NCBI GenBank assembly: GCA_025782345.1
Contig: JALGZG010000348.1
Span: forward strand, 1-38,443
DNA from: a bacterium
GTDB lineage: Bacteria; Joyebacterota; Joyebacteria; Joyebacterales; Joyebacteraceae
DNA: 38,443 bases
Direction: 5' to 3'
Shown here: in pieces, positions 19,470-28,654 of the stretch
Position numbering within the stretch: the stretch's first letter is position 1
Layout: the number at the start of each line of letters is the position of its first letter
Program-made: the position numbers and the translations under genes
Notes under the pieces: model-generated
Told to the model about the DNA's origin: nothing
What the model saw: only the letters and a program-made list of their open reading frames with translations
Databases searched by the model: none

Positions 19470-20714
19470 GTGAGGATGTCGATTGTCGTAGTTGCTGTGG
19501 CCCTGTTTATGGCCAGTGTCGCTCCGGCGATGGCCGCGGGTGATTTCGCGGACACGCCGATAACGCTCCACGCTACTGGTACTCCGCTCATGGATATTCT
19601 AACCGTGCTGGCGGAGAAGAGCGGGCTCAACATCGTGGCGAGCACCGACGTTGAGACGAGGGAGATCTCGATCCACCTGACCAACACGCCTGTCGAGGAG
19701 GCCCTGAACCTCATCGTGCGTGCGGCAGGATTAGGCTACGAGCGCATCGGTAACTCAGTGCTCGTCGCACCGCAGCAGCAGCTGACGCAGGATACGGGCT
19801 TCTCGTCGTACGTCATCGAGATCCGGTACGCGGACGCCTTTGAGCTCGTGCCCCTCGTCGAGAAGGTCGCGAACAAGGTCGCGGCGGACCCGGGCGGCAA
19901 CCGGCTCGTGGTCGTGGCGACACCCGGCATGATCGACCAGATTCGGGCGATCGTCGAAGATCTCGACGTGCCTCCCGTGCAGATCATGCTCGAGACGGAG
20001 GTCATCGAGATCGCTACGGACAGAATGGTCGAGCTCGGTATTGACTGGAACAAGATCATGCACCAGACCGTCATCTTCGCCGAGCCGGGGCGCGGCGACC
20101 CGCGCGAGCCGCCGGATGACTCGGGGTACGCCGAGATGCCCGAGAACATGCCTTTCGTCGAGCGCATGCTCAACGCGAACAGTTTCTACCGCCAGGCGAT
20201 GGCGCTCGAGGTCGCGCTGGACCTCCTCGAGCAGGAGGGGGGCGCGAAGGTCCTCAGCAACTCGAAGCTCGCGACCCTCAACAACCGGACGGCCGAGATT
20301 CACATCGGCGACGTCATTCCCTACACGGTGTCCAACCTGACGACCGGCGGCGTCGTTGAAGTCCAGGTGGAGAAGGAGCGGGTGGGCGTATCGGTCACGG
20401 TCACGCCGCGGGCGGCCGGTGACGGTCACATCACCGTCACGGTCGAGCCGAGCGTCAGCACCATCGTCGGGTTCAGAGGTCCGCACGACGAGATCCCGTG
20501 GACGAAGGAGCGGACAGCGAAGACGCAGGTCCGTGTAATGGACGGGCAGACGTTCGTGATCGCCGGTCTCCTGAGTGAGGACGAGACCGAGACCATCACG
20601 AAGGTGCCGCTCCTGGGTGACATCCCGGTTCTGGGCTACCTCTTCAGGCGCACGGCCACGCAGGTCAAGAGATCCGACCTTCTGATCAAGATCACACCGC
20701 GCATAATTCCGTAA
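19470..20714 (+). CDS. pilQ: Short secretin (PilQ/GspD family)
   Basis: STN-like domain (TPLMDILTVLAEKSGLNIVASTDV), NRLVVVATPGMIDQIRAIVEDLDVPPVQIMLETEVIEI, and secretin core ending VPLLGDIPVLGYLFRRTATQVKRSDLLIKITPRII; 414 aa. Confidence 0.9.
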   Translation: MRMSIVVVAVALFMASVAPAMAAGDFADTPITLHATGTPLMDILTVLAEKSGLNIVASTDVETREISIHLTNTPVEEALNLIVRAAGLGYERIGNSVLVAPQQQLTQDTGFSSYVIEIRYADAFELVPLVEKVANKVAADPGGNRLVVVATPGMIDQIRAIVEDLDVPPVQIMLETEVIEIATDRMVELGIDWNKIMHQTVIFAEPGRGDPREPPDDSGYAEMPENMPFVERMLNANSFYRQAMALEVALDLLEQEGGAKVLSNSKLATLNNRTAEIHIGDVIPYTVSNLTTGGVVEVQVEKERVGVSVTVTPRAAGDGHITVTVEPSVSTIVGFRGPHDEIPWTKERTAKTQVRVMDGQTFVIAGLLSEDETETITKVPLLGDIPVLGYLFRRTATQVKRSDLLIKITPRIIP

Positions 20715-20756
20715 GCGCGCGGCAGGAAACCGGCACGGCCGGCGACTGAGGTTCAC

Positions 20757-20784
20757 GAGGGGGCTCGCGACGCGGGCCCCCTTC
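20757..20784 (+). terminator. Candidate terminator hairpin after the secretin gene
   Basis: GGGGGC (20759-20764) pairs with GCCCCC (20776-20781), followed by TTCCTCTATTAT; only weakly U-rich. Confidence 0.5.
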
Positions 20785-20791
20785 CTCTATT

Positions 20792-20867
20792 ATGGTGGGC
20801 GGTTCGCCGAGGCGTGCCCGGCGGGTCGGATGGTGGGCGGTTCGCCGAGGCGTGCCCGGCGGGTCGG
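20792..20867 (+). repeat. Perfect 38-bp tandem direct repeat, 2 copies
   Basis: ATGGTGGGCGGTTCGCCGAGGCGTGCCCGGCGGGTCGG at 20792-20829 and 20830-20867. Confidence 0.92.
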
Positions 20868-20886
20868 CGCCCGACCGGGCGCCGAC
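20863..20886 (+). other. Hairpin overlapping the end of the 38-bp repeat
   Basis: GTCGGCGCCC-GACC-GGGCGCCGAC: perfect 10-bp arms with a 4-nt loop. Confidence 0.8.
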
Positions 20887-20927
20887 GCACGTCGGACTCG
20901 TGGCTGGCGTGCCATTCCCCTTTCCGC

Positions 20928-20933
20928 TATAAT
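20928..20933 (+). promoter_or_regulatory. Candidate -10 box (TATAAT) upstream of trxB
   Basis: Exact TATAAT 42 nt before the trxB ATG; no convincing -35 at 16-18 nt. Confidence 0.4.
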
Positions 20934-20975
20934 ATGTCCTTGATTGACTCCCAGACTCGGACACAGGAGTCGGAT

Positions 20976-21810
20976 ATGGAGAAGTACGACGTCATCGTGA
21001 TCGGAGCGGGACCGGCCGGTCTGACGGCCGGCATCTACGCGGGCCGGGCGAGGCTCAGAACGCTGGTTCTCGAGGGAATGATGCCCGGTGGACAGGTTGT
21101 CGTCACCTCGCACATAGAAGACGGCGCCGGTAACCTCGATCGAGAGCAGGGGAGACGGCTTCGTCGTGAGCGCCGGTTCGGAAACGTTCGAGTCCCGCTC
21201 GGTGATAGTGGCGACAGGGACGGCTTACAAGAAGCTTGGCGTTCCCGGCGAGGAGGAGTTCCTGGGCAGAGGCGTGTCCTACTGCGCGACCTGCGACGGG
21301 CCGTTCTACAAGGGCCTTGAGATCGCCGTGGTTGGTGGTGGCGACAGCGCGCTGCAGGAAGCTCTGTACCTCACGACCTTTGCGGCGAAGATCTATCTCA
21401 TACACCGCCGCGACGGGTTCCGGGCGGTGCCCATTCTCCGGGAGCGCGTTCAGAAGCACGAGAAGATCGAGTGCTTCTGCAGCTGTGTGGTCGAGCGTAT
21501 CAACGGCGCCGGTGGTGTCGAGTCCATCGATCTCAAGAACGTGAAGACCGGGGAGCGGATGACTCATCCGGTCGCAGGCGTGTTCCTCTTCGTCGGGCTC
21601 GAGCCGAAGACCGAGTTCCTGGGCGGCATCATCGATACGGCGCCGGACGGGTTCATACTGACAGACAACGACATGAAGACGAACGTCAGGGGCATTCTTG
21701 CGGCGGGCGACTGTCGTTCGAAGCTGCTGAGACAGATTTCTACGGCCGTCGGAGACGGCGCGACCGCGGCTTTCGCCGCGCAGTGCCTCGTCGAAGATGA
21801 CCAGTGGTAG
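20976..21810 (+). pseudogene. trxB: Thioredoxin reductase TrxB, disrupted by an internal out-of-frame deletion
   Basis: Frame [50 protein letters not shown] breaks near 21122; frame B resumes [20 protein letters not shown]...[13 protein letters not shown] (CxxC) to 21810. About 30 residues normally between these segments are missing. Confidence 0.85.
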
Positions 21811-21854
21811 CGACCGGCTCGCGTGCGTGCGGTCGGAGCAGAGGAGGTGCACTC

Positions 21855-23297
21855 ATGAAGGAGCTGCTCAAGGAAGTAGTGGCCTCGCTTCGCAAGAAGG
21901 GCGTGGACTACGCCGACGCCAGGCGGGTTCGCACAACGACGGAGCTTCTCGTCATGAAGAACGGCGAGATGGAAACGGGCTCCGTCACCGAGTCAGAGGG
22001 CTTCGGCATCCGAGTTCTGGACGGGGGAGCGTGGGGTTTCTCCTCGAGTTCGGACACAACGCCGGGAGCGGTGGCGGAGGTCGCCGAGCAGGCTCTGGCC
22101 ATCGCGAGGGCGAGCGGACGCGTCGGGGACTCCAGGGTGATCCTCGACGGTCAGGAGACCGTCGTCGACGTCTACAAGAACGAGGTTTCGGAGAACCCCT
22201 TTTCTGTGCCGCTGACCGAGAAGCTCAACATACTGGCTAGATCGTGCGAGGGTATGTCGAAGGCCCCCGAGGTCCGGTTCGCCACCGCCTCGATGATGAG
22301 CTTCAGGAACGACAAGCTCTTCGTGAACACGGAGGGCAGTGACATCGAGCAGACCATCATCGAGACCGGCGGCGGCATCGCCGCGACGGCGATGGAGGGA
22401 GGCGAGCGGCAGACGAGGTCGTACCCGGCGAGCTTCCGCGGTGACTACGCGACTTCCGGGTTCGAGTTCACTCGTTCTCTCGACCTTCCGGGTCACGCTG
22501 AGAAGACAGGACGCGAGGCGGTGGAGCTTCTCCGAGCCGACGAGTGTCCGTCCCGGAACACCACACTGATCATCGGGGGAACCCAGCTGGCGCTGCAGGT
22601 CCACGAGTCGTGCGGGCACCCCATCGAGCTGGACCGCGTGTTCGGGACGGAGGCGTCCTACGCCGGTACGAGCTTCCTCGGTGTCGACAAGCTCGGTGAG
22701 TTCCGGTACGGGTCCGACATCGTCAACATTGTGGCGGACGCTACCGCGCCCGGCGGACTGGGCTCGTTCGGCTACGACGACGAAGGAGTGCCCGCTCAGC
22801 TCACGGACATTGTCCGTGAGGGCGTCTTCTGCGGGTATCTGATGAGCCGCGAGACGGCGCCCCGGATCGGGCTTCGCAGCAACGGCGCGATGCGCGCGGA
22901 TGGGTGGGGCCGCATCCCCCTGGTACGCATGACTAACATCAGCCTGCTGCCGGGGCAGGGGACGCTCGAGGACATCATCGCGGACACGGAGGACGGCATC
23001 TTCATCGATTCCAACAAGAGCTGGAGCATCGACCAACAGCGGCTGAACTTCCAGTTTGGCTGCGAGATCGCGTGGGAGATCAAGAACGGCCGACTCGGCC
23101 GCATGCTCAAGAACCCGGTCTATACCGGCATCACGCCCGAGTTCTGGGGCTCGTGTGACGCGATCGCGGGTGAGGACGAGTGGCACATCTGGGGCATCCC
23201 GAGCTGCGGCAAGGGCGAGCCGGGCCAGACGGCACACGTCGGGCACGGGACGTCTCCTGCGAGGTTCCGAGGCGTTGAAGTGGGGGTGAAAAAATGA
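21855..23297 (+). CDS. tldD: TldD-family metalloprotease
   Basis: HESCGHPIELD zinc motif; GMSR-like C-terminal pattern; followed by tldE. Start ATG 21855 (MKELLKEVVASLRKKGVDYADARR) preferred over track 21804. Confidence 0.9.
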   Translation: MKELLKEVVASLRKKGVDYADARRVRTTTELLVMKNGEMETGSVTESEGFGIRVLDGGAWGFSSSSDTTPGAVAEVAEQALAIARASGRVGDSRVILDGQETVVDVYKNEVSENPFSVPLTEKLNILARSCEGMSKAPEVRFATASMMSFRNDKLFVNTEGSDIEQTIIETGGGIAATAMEGGERQTRSYPASFRGDYATSGFEFTRSLDLPGHAEKTGREAVELLRADECPSRNTTLIIGGTQLALQVHESCGHPIELDRVFGTEASYAGTSFLGVDKLGEFRYGSDIVNIVADATAPGGLGSFGYDDEGVPAQLTDIVREGVFCGYLMSRETAPRIGLRSNGAMRADGWGRIPLVRMTNISLLPGQGTLEDIIADTEDGIFIDSNKSWSIDQQRLNFQFGCEIAWEIKNGRLGRMLKNPVYTGITPEFWGSCDAIAGEDEWHIWGIPSCGKGEPGQTAHVGHGTSPARFRGVEVGVKK

Positions 23298-24646
23298 TCA
23301 CCAAGGACGCACTGCAGGCGCTCCTGAGGGAGTCCCTGAAGAACTCCCCGGCCGACGAGACGGAACTCGTGGGCTACGTGAACTCGACCTCTCTGACTCG
23401 GTTCGCGAAGTCCGCCATCCACCAGAATGTCAGGGAGGACAACAGCAGTATCTTCGCGCGTGTGGCGCTGGGGAAGCGCCTCGGCGTCGCTTCAACGAAC
23501 CGTCTGACGCCTGCAGCCATCCGATTGGCCATGGAGAAGGCGACATCAATGGCGAAGGAGAGCCCCGAGCAGAGCGATTTTCCGGGACTCCCGAAGGCTG
23601 CGCCGGCCGCCGAAGTGGCCGCCTACTCTGCTGCGACGGCCTCGATGACACCGGACGAGCGCGCGGACGCCGTGGGCAGGGCCGCGGCGGTGGCGGCGAC
23701 GGGCGGAGTTCTGGTGTCGGGTGCATACCGCGTCGGCAAGCTGTCCATGGCCGTCGCCAATACGAGCGGAACCGAGCAGTACTACGATGCGACCGACGCG
23801 TATCTGTCGATCTTCGCCACTGACGACGACGGCATCAGCGGCTCGGCCGCCGACTACGCCATCGACGTGGGTGACATCGACACGGAGGCGCTCGCGCGCG
23901 TCGCGGTAGAGAAGTGCAAGGCGGCGGCGAACCCGGTCGGCATCGACGCGGGCAACTACGACGTCATCCTGGAACCGCGTGCCACCGGCGAGATCATGGA
24001 ATGGCTCAACTTCACGGCGTTCGGTGCGAAGCAGGTGCACGAGGGCATGAGCTTCATGACGGACCGCATCGGCGAGAAAGTCATGGGCGACCTCGTCACC
24101 ATCTACGACGACGGTACGGACACCACCGGTGTTCCCATTCCGTTCGATTTCGAGGGAGTGCCGAAGCGCAAGGTCACTATCATCGAGAACGGAGTGGCGC
24201 GTGGACCCGTCTACGATTCGGTGACAGCCGCGAAGGACGGCGTCGAGTCGACTGGGCACGGCAGCCTGTCGGTCTTCCGGGGCGGCCCGGGTTGCAGCAA
24301 TCTGTTCATAGCTGGGGGAGACGCGGAGTTCGATGACCTGCTCGCCGCTGTGAAGCGCGGGCTTCTCGTCACGAGGTTCCACTACATCAACGGGCTTCTG
24401 GATACCAGGAAGGCGCTCTTCACGGGTATGACCCGCGACGGGACCTTCCTGATCGAGAACGGGAAGATCACGAAGGCCGTCAAGAACCTCCGCTTCAACG
24501 ACAGCATGCTCAGGGCTTACTCCAACGTGGAGGCCGTGACGCAGAAGCGCGGTGTCGCGGGGCGGAACTGGGGTGGCATCGGCTCGATAACGGCCCCGAG
24601 CGTCCTGATCCGCGACTTCAAGTTCACGGGAACGACGGAGTTCTAG
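23294..24646 (+). CDS. tldE: TldE/PmbA-family protein
   Basis: Pairs with tldD (ATGA overlap); YDVILEPRATGEIMEWL, FIAGGDAEFDDLLAAVKRGLLVTRFHYINGLLDTR motifs. Confidence 0.88.
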   Translation: MITKDALQALLRESLKNSPADETELVGYVNSTSLTRFAKSAIHQNVREDNSSIFARVALGKRLGVASTNRLTPAAIRLAMEKATSMAKESPEQSDFPGLPKAAPAAEVAAYSAATASMTPDERADAVGRAAAVAATGGVLVSGAYRVGKLSMAVANTSGTEQYYDATDAYLSIFATDDDGISGSAADYAIDVGDIDTEALARVAVEKCKAAANPVGIDAGNYDVILEPRATGEIMEWLNFTAFGAKQVHEGMSFMTDRIGEKVMGDLVTIYDDGTDTTGVPIPFDFEGVPKRKVTIIENGVARGPVYDSVTAAKDGVESTGHGSLSVFRGGPGCSNLFIAGGDAEFDDLLAAVKRGLLVTRFHYINGLLDTRKALFTGMTRDGTFLIENGKITKAVKNLRFNDSMLRAYSNVEAVTQKRGVAGRNWGGIGSITAPSVLIRDFKFTGTTEF

Positions 24647-24663
24647 AGGGTTCTGCAATTCGG

Positions 24664-24690
24664 GGGCGCGCCGGTTCAACGCGCGCGCCC
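24664..24690 (+). terminator. Candidate terminator hairpin between tldE and moxR
   Basis: GGGCGCGC (24664-24671) pairs with GCGCGCCC (24683-24690); 11-nt loop; no U-tract. Confidence 0.4.
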
Positions 24691-24751
24691 TATGCACAAT
24701 CTAAGTGCTCTGGATAGAAGCGGCGGACCACGGAAGGAAGGAGGGTGCTTC

Positions 24752-25738
24752 GTGTACGCGGACATCAAGGCCATCGGTGAGCGCATAGAGCGTGAGAGCG
24801 GGTTCGTGAGCGCTCTTCTGTCGGAAATGGACAAGGTCATCGTCGGCCAGAGGTACATGGTCGAGCGGCTGCTCATCGGTCTTCTGGCCGGCGGCCACGT
24901 GCTCATCGAGGGAGTCCCCGGTCTCGCCAAGACCCTTGCCGTGCGGGCGCTCGCGGCTGCGGTAGAGACGAAATTCCAGCGCATCCAGTTCACGCCGGAC
25001 CTCCTGCCCGCCGACCTCATCGGCACGCTCGTGTACATGCCGTCCACGGGCGAGTTCACCACGAAGAAGGGGCCCATCTTCTCCAATCTGATCCTGGCGG
25101 ATGAGATCAACCGCGCGCCCGCCAAGGTGCAGAGCGCGCTTCTCGAGGCGATGCAGGAGCGCCAGGTGACCATCGGGCAGGAGACGTTCAAGCTCGAAGA
25201 GCCTTTTCTGGTACTGGCTACGCAGAACCCGATCGAGCAGGAGGGAACGTACCCTCTTCCCGAGGCGCAGGTCGACCGCTTCATGATGAAGCTCAAGGTC
25301 GGCTACCCGTCCAGGGACGAGGAACTCGAGATCATGAACAGGATGGCGGGGGGGAAGGAGCCCGTGGCGTCACCCGTCGTCAAACCCGAGACCATTCTCG
25401 CGGCCCGCGACCTCGTGACAGAGATCTACGTGGACGAGAAGATCAAGCAGTACATCCTCGACATCGTGTTTGCCACGCGGGAGCCGTCCGAGTTCGGGCT
25501 CGACCTCGATGCGCTGATCGCCTACGGAGGTTCACCTCGGGCGTCGCTCTATCTGTCACTGGCCGCCAGGGCGCACGCGTTTCTCGAGCGCCGGGCGTAC
25601 GTGACTCCCGAGGACATCAAGGCCATCGCCATGGATGTTCTCAGGCACCGCGTGATCATCACGTACGAGGCCGAGGCCGAGGAACTGACCTCGGAGGACA
25701 TCGTTCAGCGGATCCTCGACAGCGTCGAGGTCCCGTAG
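24752..25738 (+). CDS. MoxR-family AAA+ ATPase
   Basis: EMDKVIVGQRYMVERLLIGLLAGGHVLIEGVPGLAKTL, LILADEINRAPAKVQSALLEAMQERQVTI, ATQNPIEQEGTYPLPEAQVDRFM. Likely GTG start at 24752; track start 24692. Confidence 0.93.
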   Translation: MYADIKAIGERIERESGFVSALLSEMDKVIVGQRYMVERLLIGLLAGGHVLIEGVPGLAKTLAVRALAAAVETKFQRIQFTPDLLPADLIGTLVYMPSTGEFTTKKGPIFSNLILADEINRAPAKVQSALLEAMQERQVTIGQETFKLEEPFLVLATQNPIEQEGTYPLPEAQVDRFMMKLKVGYPSRDEELEIMNRMAGGKEPVASPVVKPETILAARDLVTEIYVDEKIKQYILDIVFATREPSEFGLDLDALIAYGGSPRASLYLSLAARAHAFLERRAYVTPEDIKAIAMDVLRHRVIITYEAEAEELTSEDIVQRILDSVEVP

Positions 25739-25752
25739 CGGGTTCCGTATAG

Positions 25753-26658
25753 ATGATTCCCCAGGAAATACTCAAGAAAATTCGTCGTATTGAGATCCGA
25801 ACCAGGCGGCTCGTGGCCGACGTTTTCTCGGGCGAGTACCACAGCGTGTTCAAGGGCCGCGGTATCGAGTTCACCGAGGTGCGCGAGTACCTGCCTGGCG
25901 ACGACATCCGGTCGATAGACTGGAACGTCACGGCCCGGACGGGGCATCCCTACGTCAAGAAGTTCGAAGAGGAACGCGAACTGTCCATCATGTTCGTGGT
26001 CGATGCGAGCGGCTCCGGCGCGTTCGGATCGGTCAGGCGGTTCAAGGCGGAGCTGGCGGCCGAGATGTGCGCCGTGCTTGCGTTCTCCGCGACGCGGAAC
26101 AACGACCGCGTCGGGCTCGTGATGTTCAGCGACCGCATCGAGAAGGTCGTTCCTCCCCAGAAGGGGAGGCGGCACGTGCTGCGCGTCGTGCGTGAGCTTC
26201 TCTATTCGGAGCCCGAGGGTACGGGAACGGACATTCCGATGGCGCTCGACTACCTGGCGAACATCGTGCGCAGGCACGCCATCGTCTTTCTCGTGAGCGA
26301 CTTCCAGACCGGCGGCTTTGACAGGGCGCTCGCGGTCGCGAACCGGCGCTACGACCTCATTGCGATCGACGTCTCCGACCCGCGTGAGCGGGAGCTGCCG
26401 CGTGTCGGTCTGGTCGAGCTCGAGGACGCGGAGACGGGCGAGCGCGTTGTGGTGGACACGGGCGACAGACGCTTCGTGGAACGCTTTGCGCGGGAGATCG
26501 AAAGACAACGGTCGGAGAAGGAACGGACGTTCAGACGACTGGGCGTCGATCGCATCGCGGTGTCGACCGACAAGCCGTACGTGGAGCCGCTGGAGCGCTT
26601 CTTCCGGATGAGAGCAAGACGCGCGGGGCCACTGGTCGCCACGCGGGGGAGGCAATAG
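25753..26658 (+). CDS. DUF58 / VWA-like domain protein
   Basis: GRGIEFTEVREYLPGDDIRSIDWNVTARTGHPYVKKFEEERELSIMFVVDASGS is the classic DUF58 motif; follows MoxR. Confidence 0.92.
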   Translation: MIPQEILKKIRRIEIRTRRLVADVFSGEYHSVFKGRGIEFTEVREYLPGDDIRSIDWNVTARTGHPYVKKFEEERELSIMFVVDASGSGAFGSVRRFKAELAAEMCAVLAFSATRNNDRVGLVMFSDRIEKVVPPQKGRRHVLRVVRELLYSEPEGTGTDIPMALDYLANIVRRHAIVFLVSDFQTGGFDRALAVANRRYDLIAIDVSDPRERELPRVGLVELEDAETGERVVVDTGDRRFVERFAREIERQRSEKERTFRRLGVDRIAVSTDKPYVEPLERFFRMRARRAGPLVATRGRQ

Positions 26659-26663
26659 AGCGT

Positions 26664-27761
26664 ATGCGAGTGATCCTGCTCTGTGTGTCTCTTGTGGTCG
26701 CGCTGTGGCCGCCTGCTCTGTCCTTTGCGGACGAGAGCGCCGAACCGGCGCCGGCCGAGGAGGTGCGGGCCCAGCCGGTCAGGATCACGGTGTCCGTCGA
26801 GCCCGCCGTGGCCACGGTCGGGGACAGGCTGCATCTCCGGATCGATGTCGACCGGGCGAACGGTGTCACCGTGGCGCTTCCGGACGTCGTCGCGGGTGTC
26901 GCGCCTTTCGAGGTGCTGGACGCCGTCATAGCGGAGCCGGTGCACGGGAGTGACCGCACGGTCGAGAGGCGGGACTACATCATCGCGGCGTTCGAGACGG
27001 GTGAGCTCTACGTTCCGGCCCTCGCGTTCGAATACGTGACCGCGGACGGGGACACGGGCGTGGCGTTCGGCGAGTCGCTTGCCGTGACCATCGAAAGCGT
27101 GCTGCCGGAGGTTCGCGAGGACGAGGAGGTCGGCCCCAGAGACATCAAGCCGCCGGTCGAGCTGCCGCGCCGAGTCTGGCCGTTCATCGTCACGGCGCTG
27201 ACCGTGGCCGTGGTCGCGGCCGGCTTCTACTTCGTGCGCAAGTGGCTGCGGAGCCGAACATCGGAGCCCGCTCCAGAGGTGGTGGAGGAGCCGCCCGTGC
27301 CGCGCATTGCCGCCCACGTGGTCGCTATGGAGAGACTGGACGCGCTCGAGCGCGAGGACCCCATCGGGCGCGGCGAGATTCAGAGATTCTACGTGCGTGC
27401 GACCGAGATAGTCAGGCTCTATTTGAGAGACCGCTTCGGAGTGGACGCCATCGATATGACGACGAATGAGCTTCCACCTGCGATGCGCGCGGCCCGTATC
27501 GATGGGAGTGAGATCGGGTGGAGCGAGGGGTTCCTGCTTCACGCGGACCTCGCGAAGTTCGCTCGTCACGTCCCCTCGGAGGAACGCGCCCGGTCCGACT
27601 TCGCGGAGGCCAGGGAGTTCGTCGAGCGCACGAGGCTGCGCGGGGAGGCCGTCGTGGATGGTGGCGGAGACGGCGGCGCGGGTACCGGCAGCGCCGGCGG
27701 CGCCGGTGGGAGCGAGGGTGAGCCGACCGTGGGTGGCGGAGACGGGGAGGTGACGCCGTGA
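26664..27761 (+). CDS. Bat operon membrane protein (N-terminal secreted beta-domain, one TM, cytosolic tail)
   Basis: Signal peptide, VRITVSVEPAVATVGDRLHLRIDVD BatD-like beta domain, central TM (RVWPFIVTALTVAVVAAGFYFV), Gly-rich C-terminus. Confidence 0.6.
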   Translation: MRVILLCVSLVVALWPPALSFADESAEPAPAEEVRAQPVRITVSVEPAVATVGDRLHLRIDVDRANGVTVALPDVVAGVAPFEVLDAVIAEPVHGSDRTVERRDYIIAAFETGELYVPALAFEYVTADGDTGVAFGESLAVTIESVLPEVREDEEVGPRDIKPPVELPRRVWPFIVTALTVAVVAAGFYFVRKWLRSRTSEPAPEVVEEPPVPRIAAHVVAMERLDALEREDPIGRGEIQRFYVRATEIVRLYLRDRFGVDAIDMTTNELPPAMRAARIDGSEIGWSEGFLLHADLAKFARHVPSEERARSDFAEAREFVERTRLRGEAVVDGGGDGGAGTGSAGGAGGSEGEPTVGGGDGEVTP

Positions 27762-28643
27762 CCAGGCTCGCGAACCCCGCCCTGCTGTTCCTGCTGCTGC
27801 TCGTTCCGCTCTATGTGTTCGTGGAACTACGGTACAGGCGTGGCAGGAGACCGGCCGTACGATTCCCGGACGTCGCGGTGGCGAAGCAGGTCTCCGGAAC
27901 ACTGGTTCACTGGAAGCGCTACTTGAGGATGGCGATGCGCGCGCTCGTGCTCACCCTGCTGGTGTTCGCGCTGGCGCGGCCGCAGGCGGGCAGCGGGACC
28001 GAGTCGGTTCTGTCCGAGGGCATCGACATCGTGCTGGCCATCGACGTGTCCGGCAGCATGAAGGCGGAGGACTTCAAGCCGAAGAATCGCCTCGCCGTGG
28101 CGAAGGAGGTCGTGGCCGACTTCATCATTGGACGGACGAGCGACCGCATCGGCATGGTGGTATTCGCGGCGGACAGCTTCACTCAGTGCCCGGCTCAGGG
28201 AGAGCGACGCGGAGAGCAGGGTCGTCATCCTCCTGACCGACGGCAGGAGCAACGCGGGCGAGATCGACCCCATCACGGCCGCGCAGGCGGCTGCCGCGTT
28301 GGACATCAAGATCTACACGATCGGCGCGGGCACGCCGGAGGGCGGGCTGGTTCCCGTCGATGACCCCATTCGCGGACGGAGGTATCTGCGCGTGGAGAAC
28401 GATATCGACGAAGAAACGCTGCAGAAGATCGCATCGCTGACCGGCGGGCGCTACTTCCGGGCCACCAGCGAAGGGATGCTCGCGACCATCTACGAGCGGA
28501 TCGGCGAGCTGGAGAAGACGAAGATAGAGGTGAAGCACTTCACGACGTACGAGGAGCTGGCTCCGAGGTTGATGCTCATGGCCCTGGTGGTGCTGCTGCT
28601 TGAATTGCTGGCGGGTGCGACCATTTCGAGGGGACTGCCCTAG
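27758..28643 (+). pseudogene. batA: VWA domain membrane protein BatA, disrupted by an internal out-of-frame deletion
   Basis: Frame A MTRLANPALLFLLLLVPLYVFVELRYRR...AIDVSGSMKAEDF...DRIGMVVFAADSFTQCP breaks at about 28190; frame B resumes RLRESDAESRVVILLTDGRSNAGEIDPITAAQAA... to 28643. The intact neighbour BatB has about 35 residues in this interval. Confidence 0.85.
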
Positions 28644-28654
28644 GGGAGGAAACC

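Noticed and set aside
20792-20867. CRISPR repeats (38-bp units)
   Set aside because: The two units are contiguous with no spacer; it is a tandem duplication.
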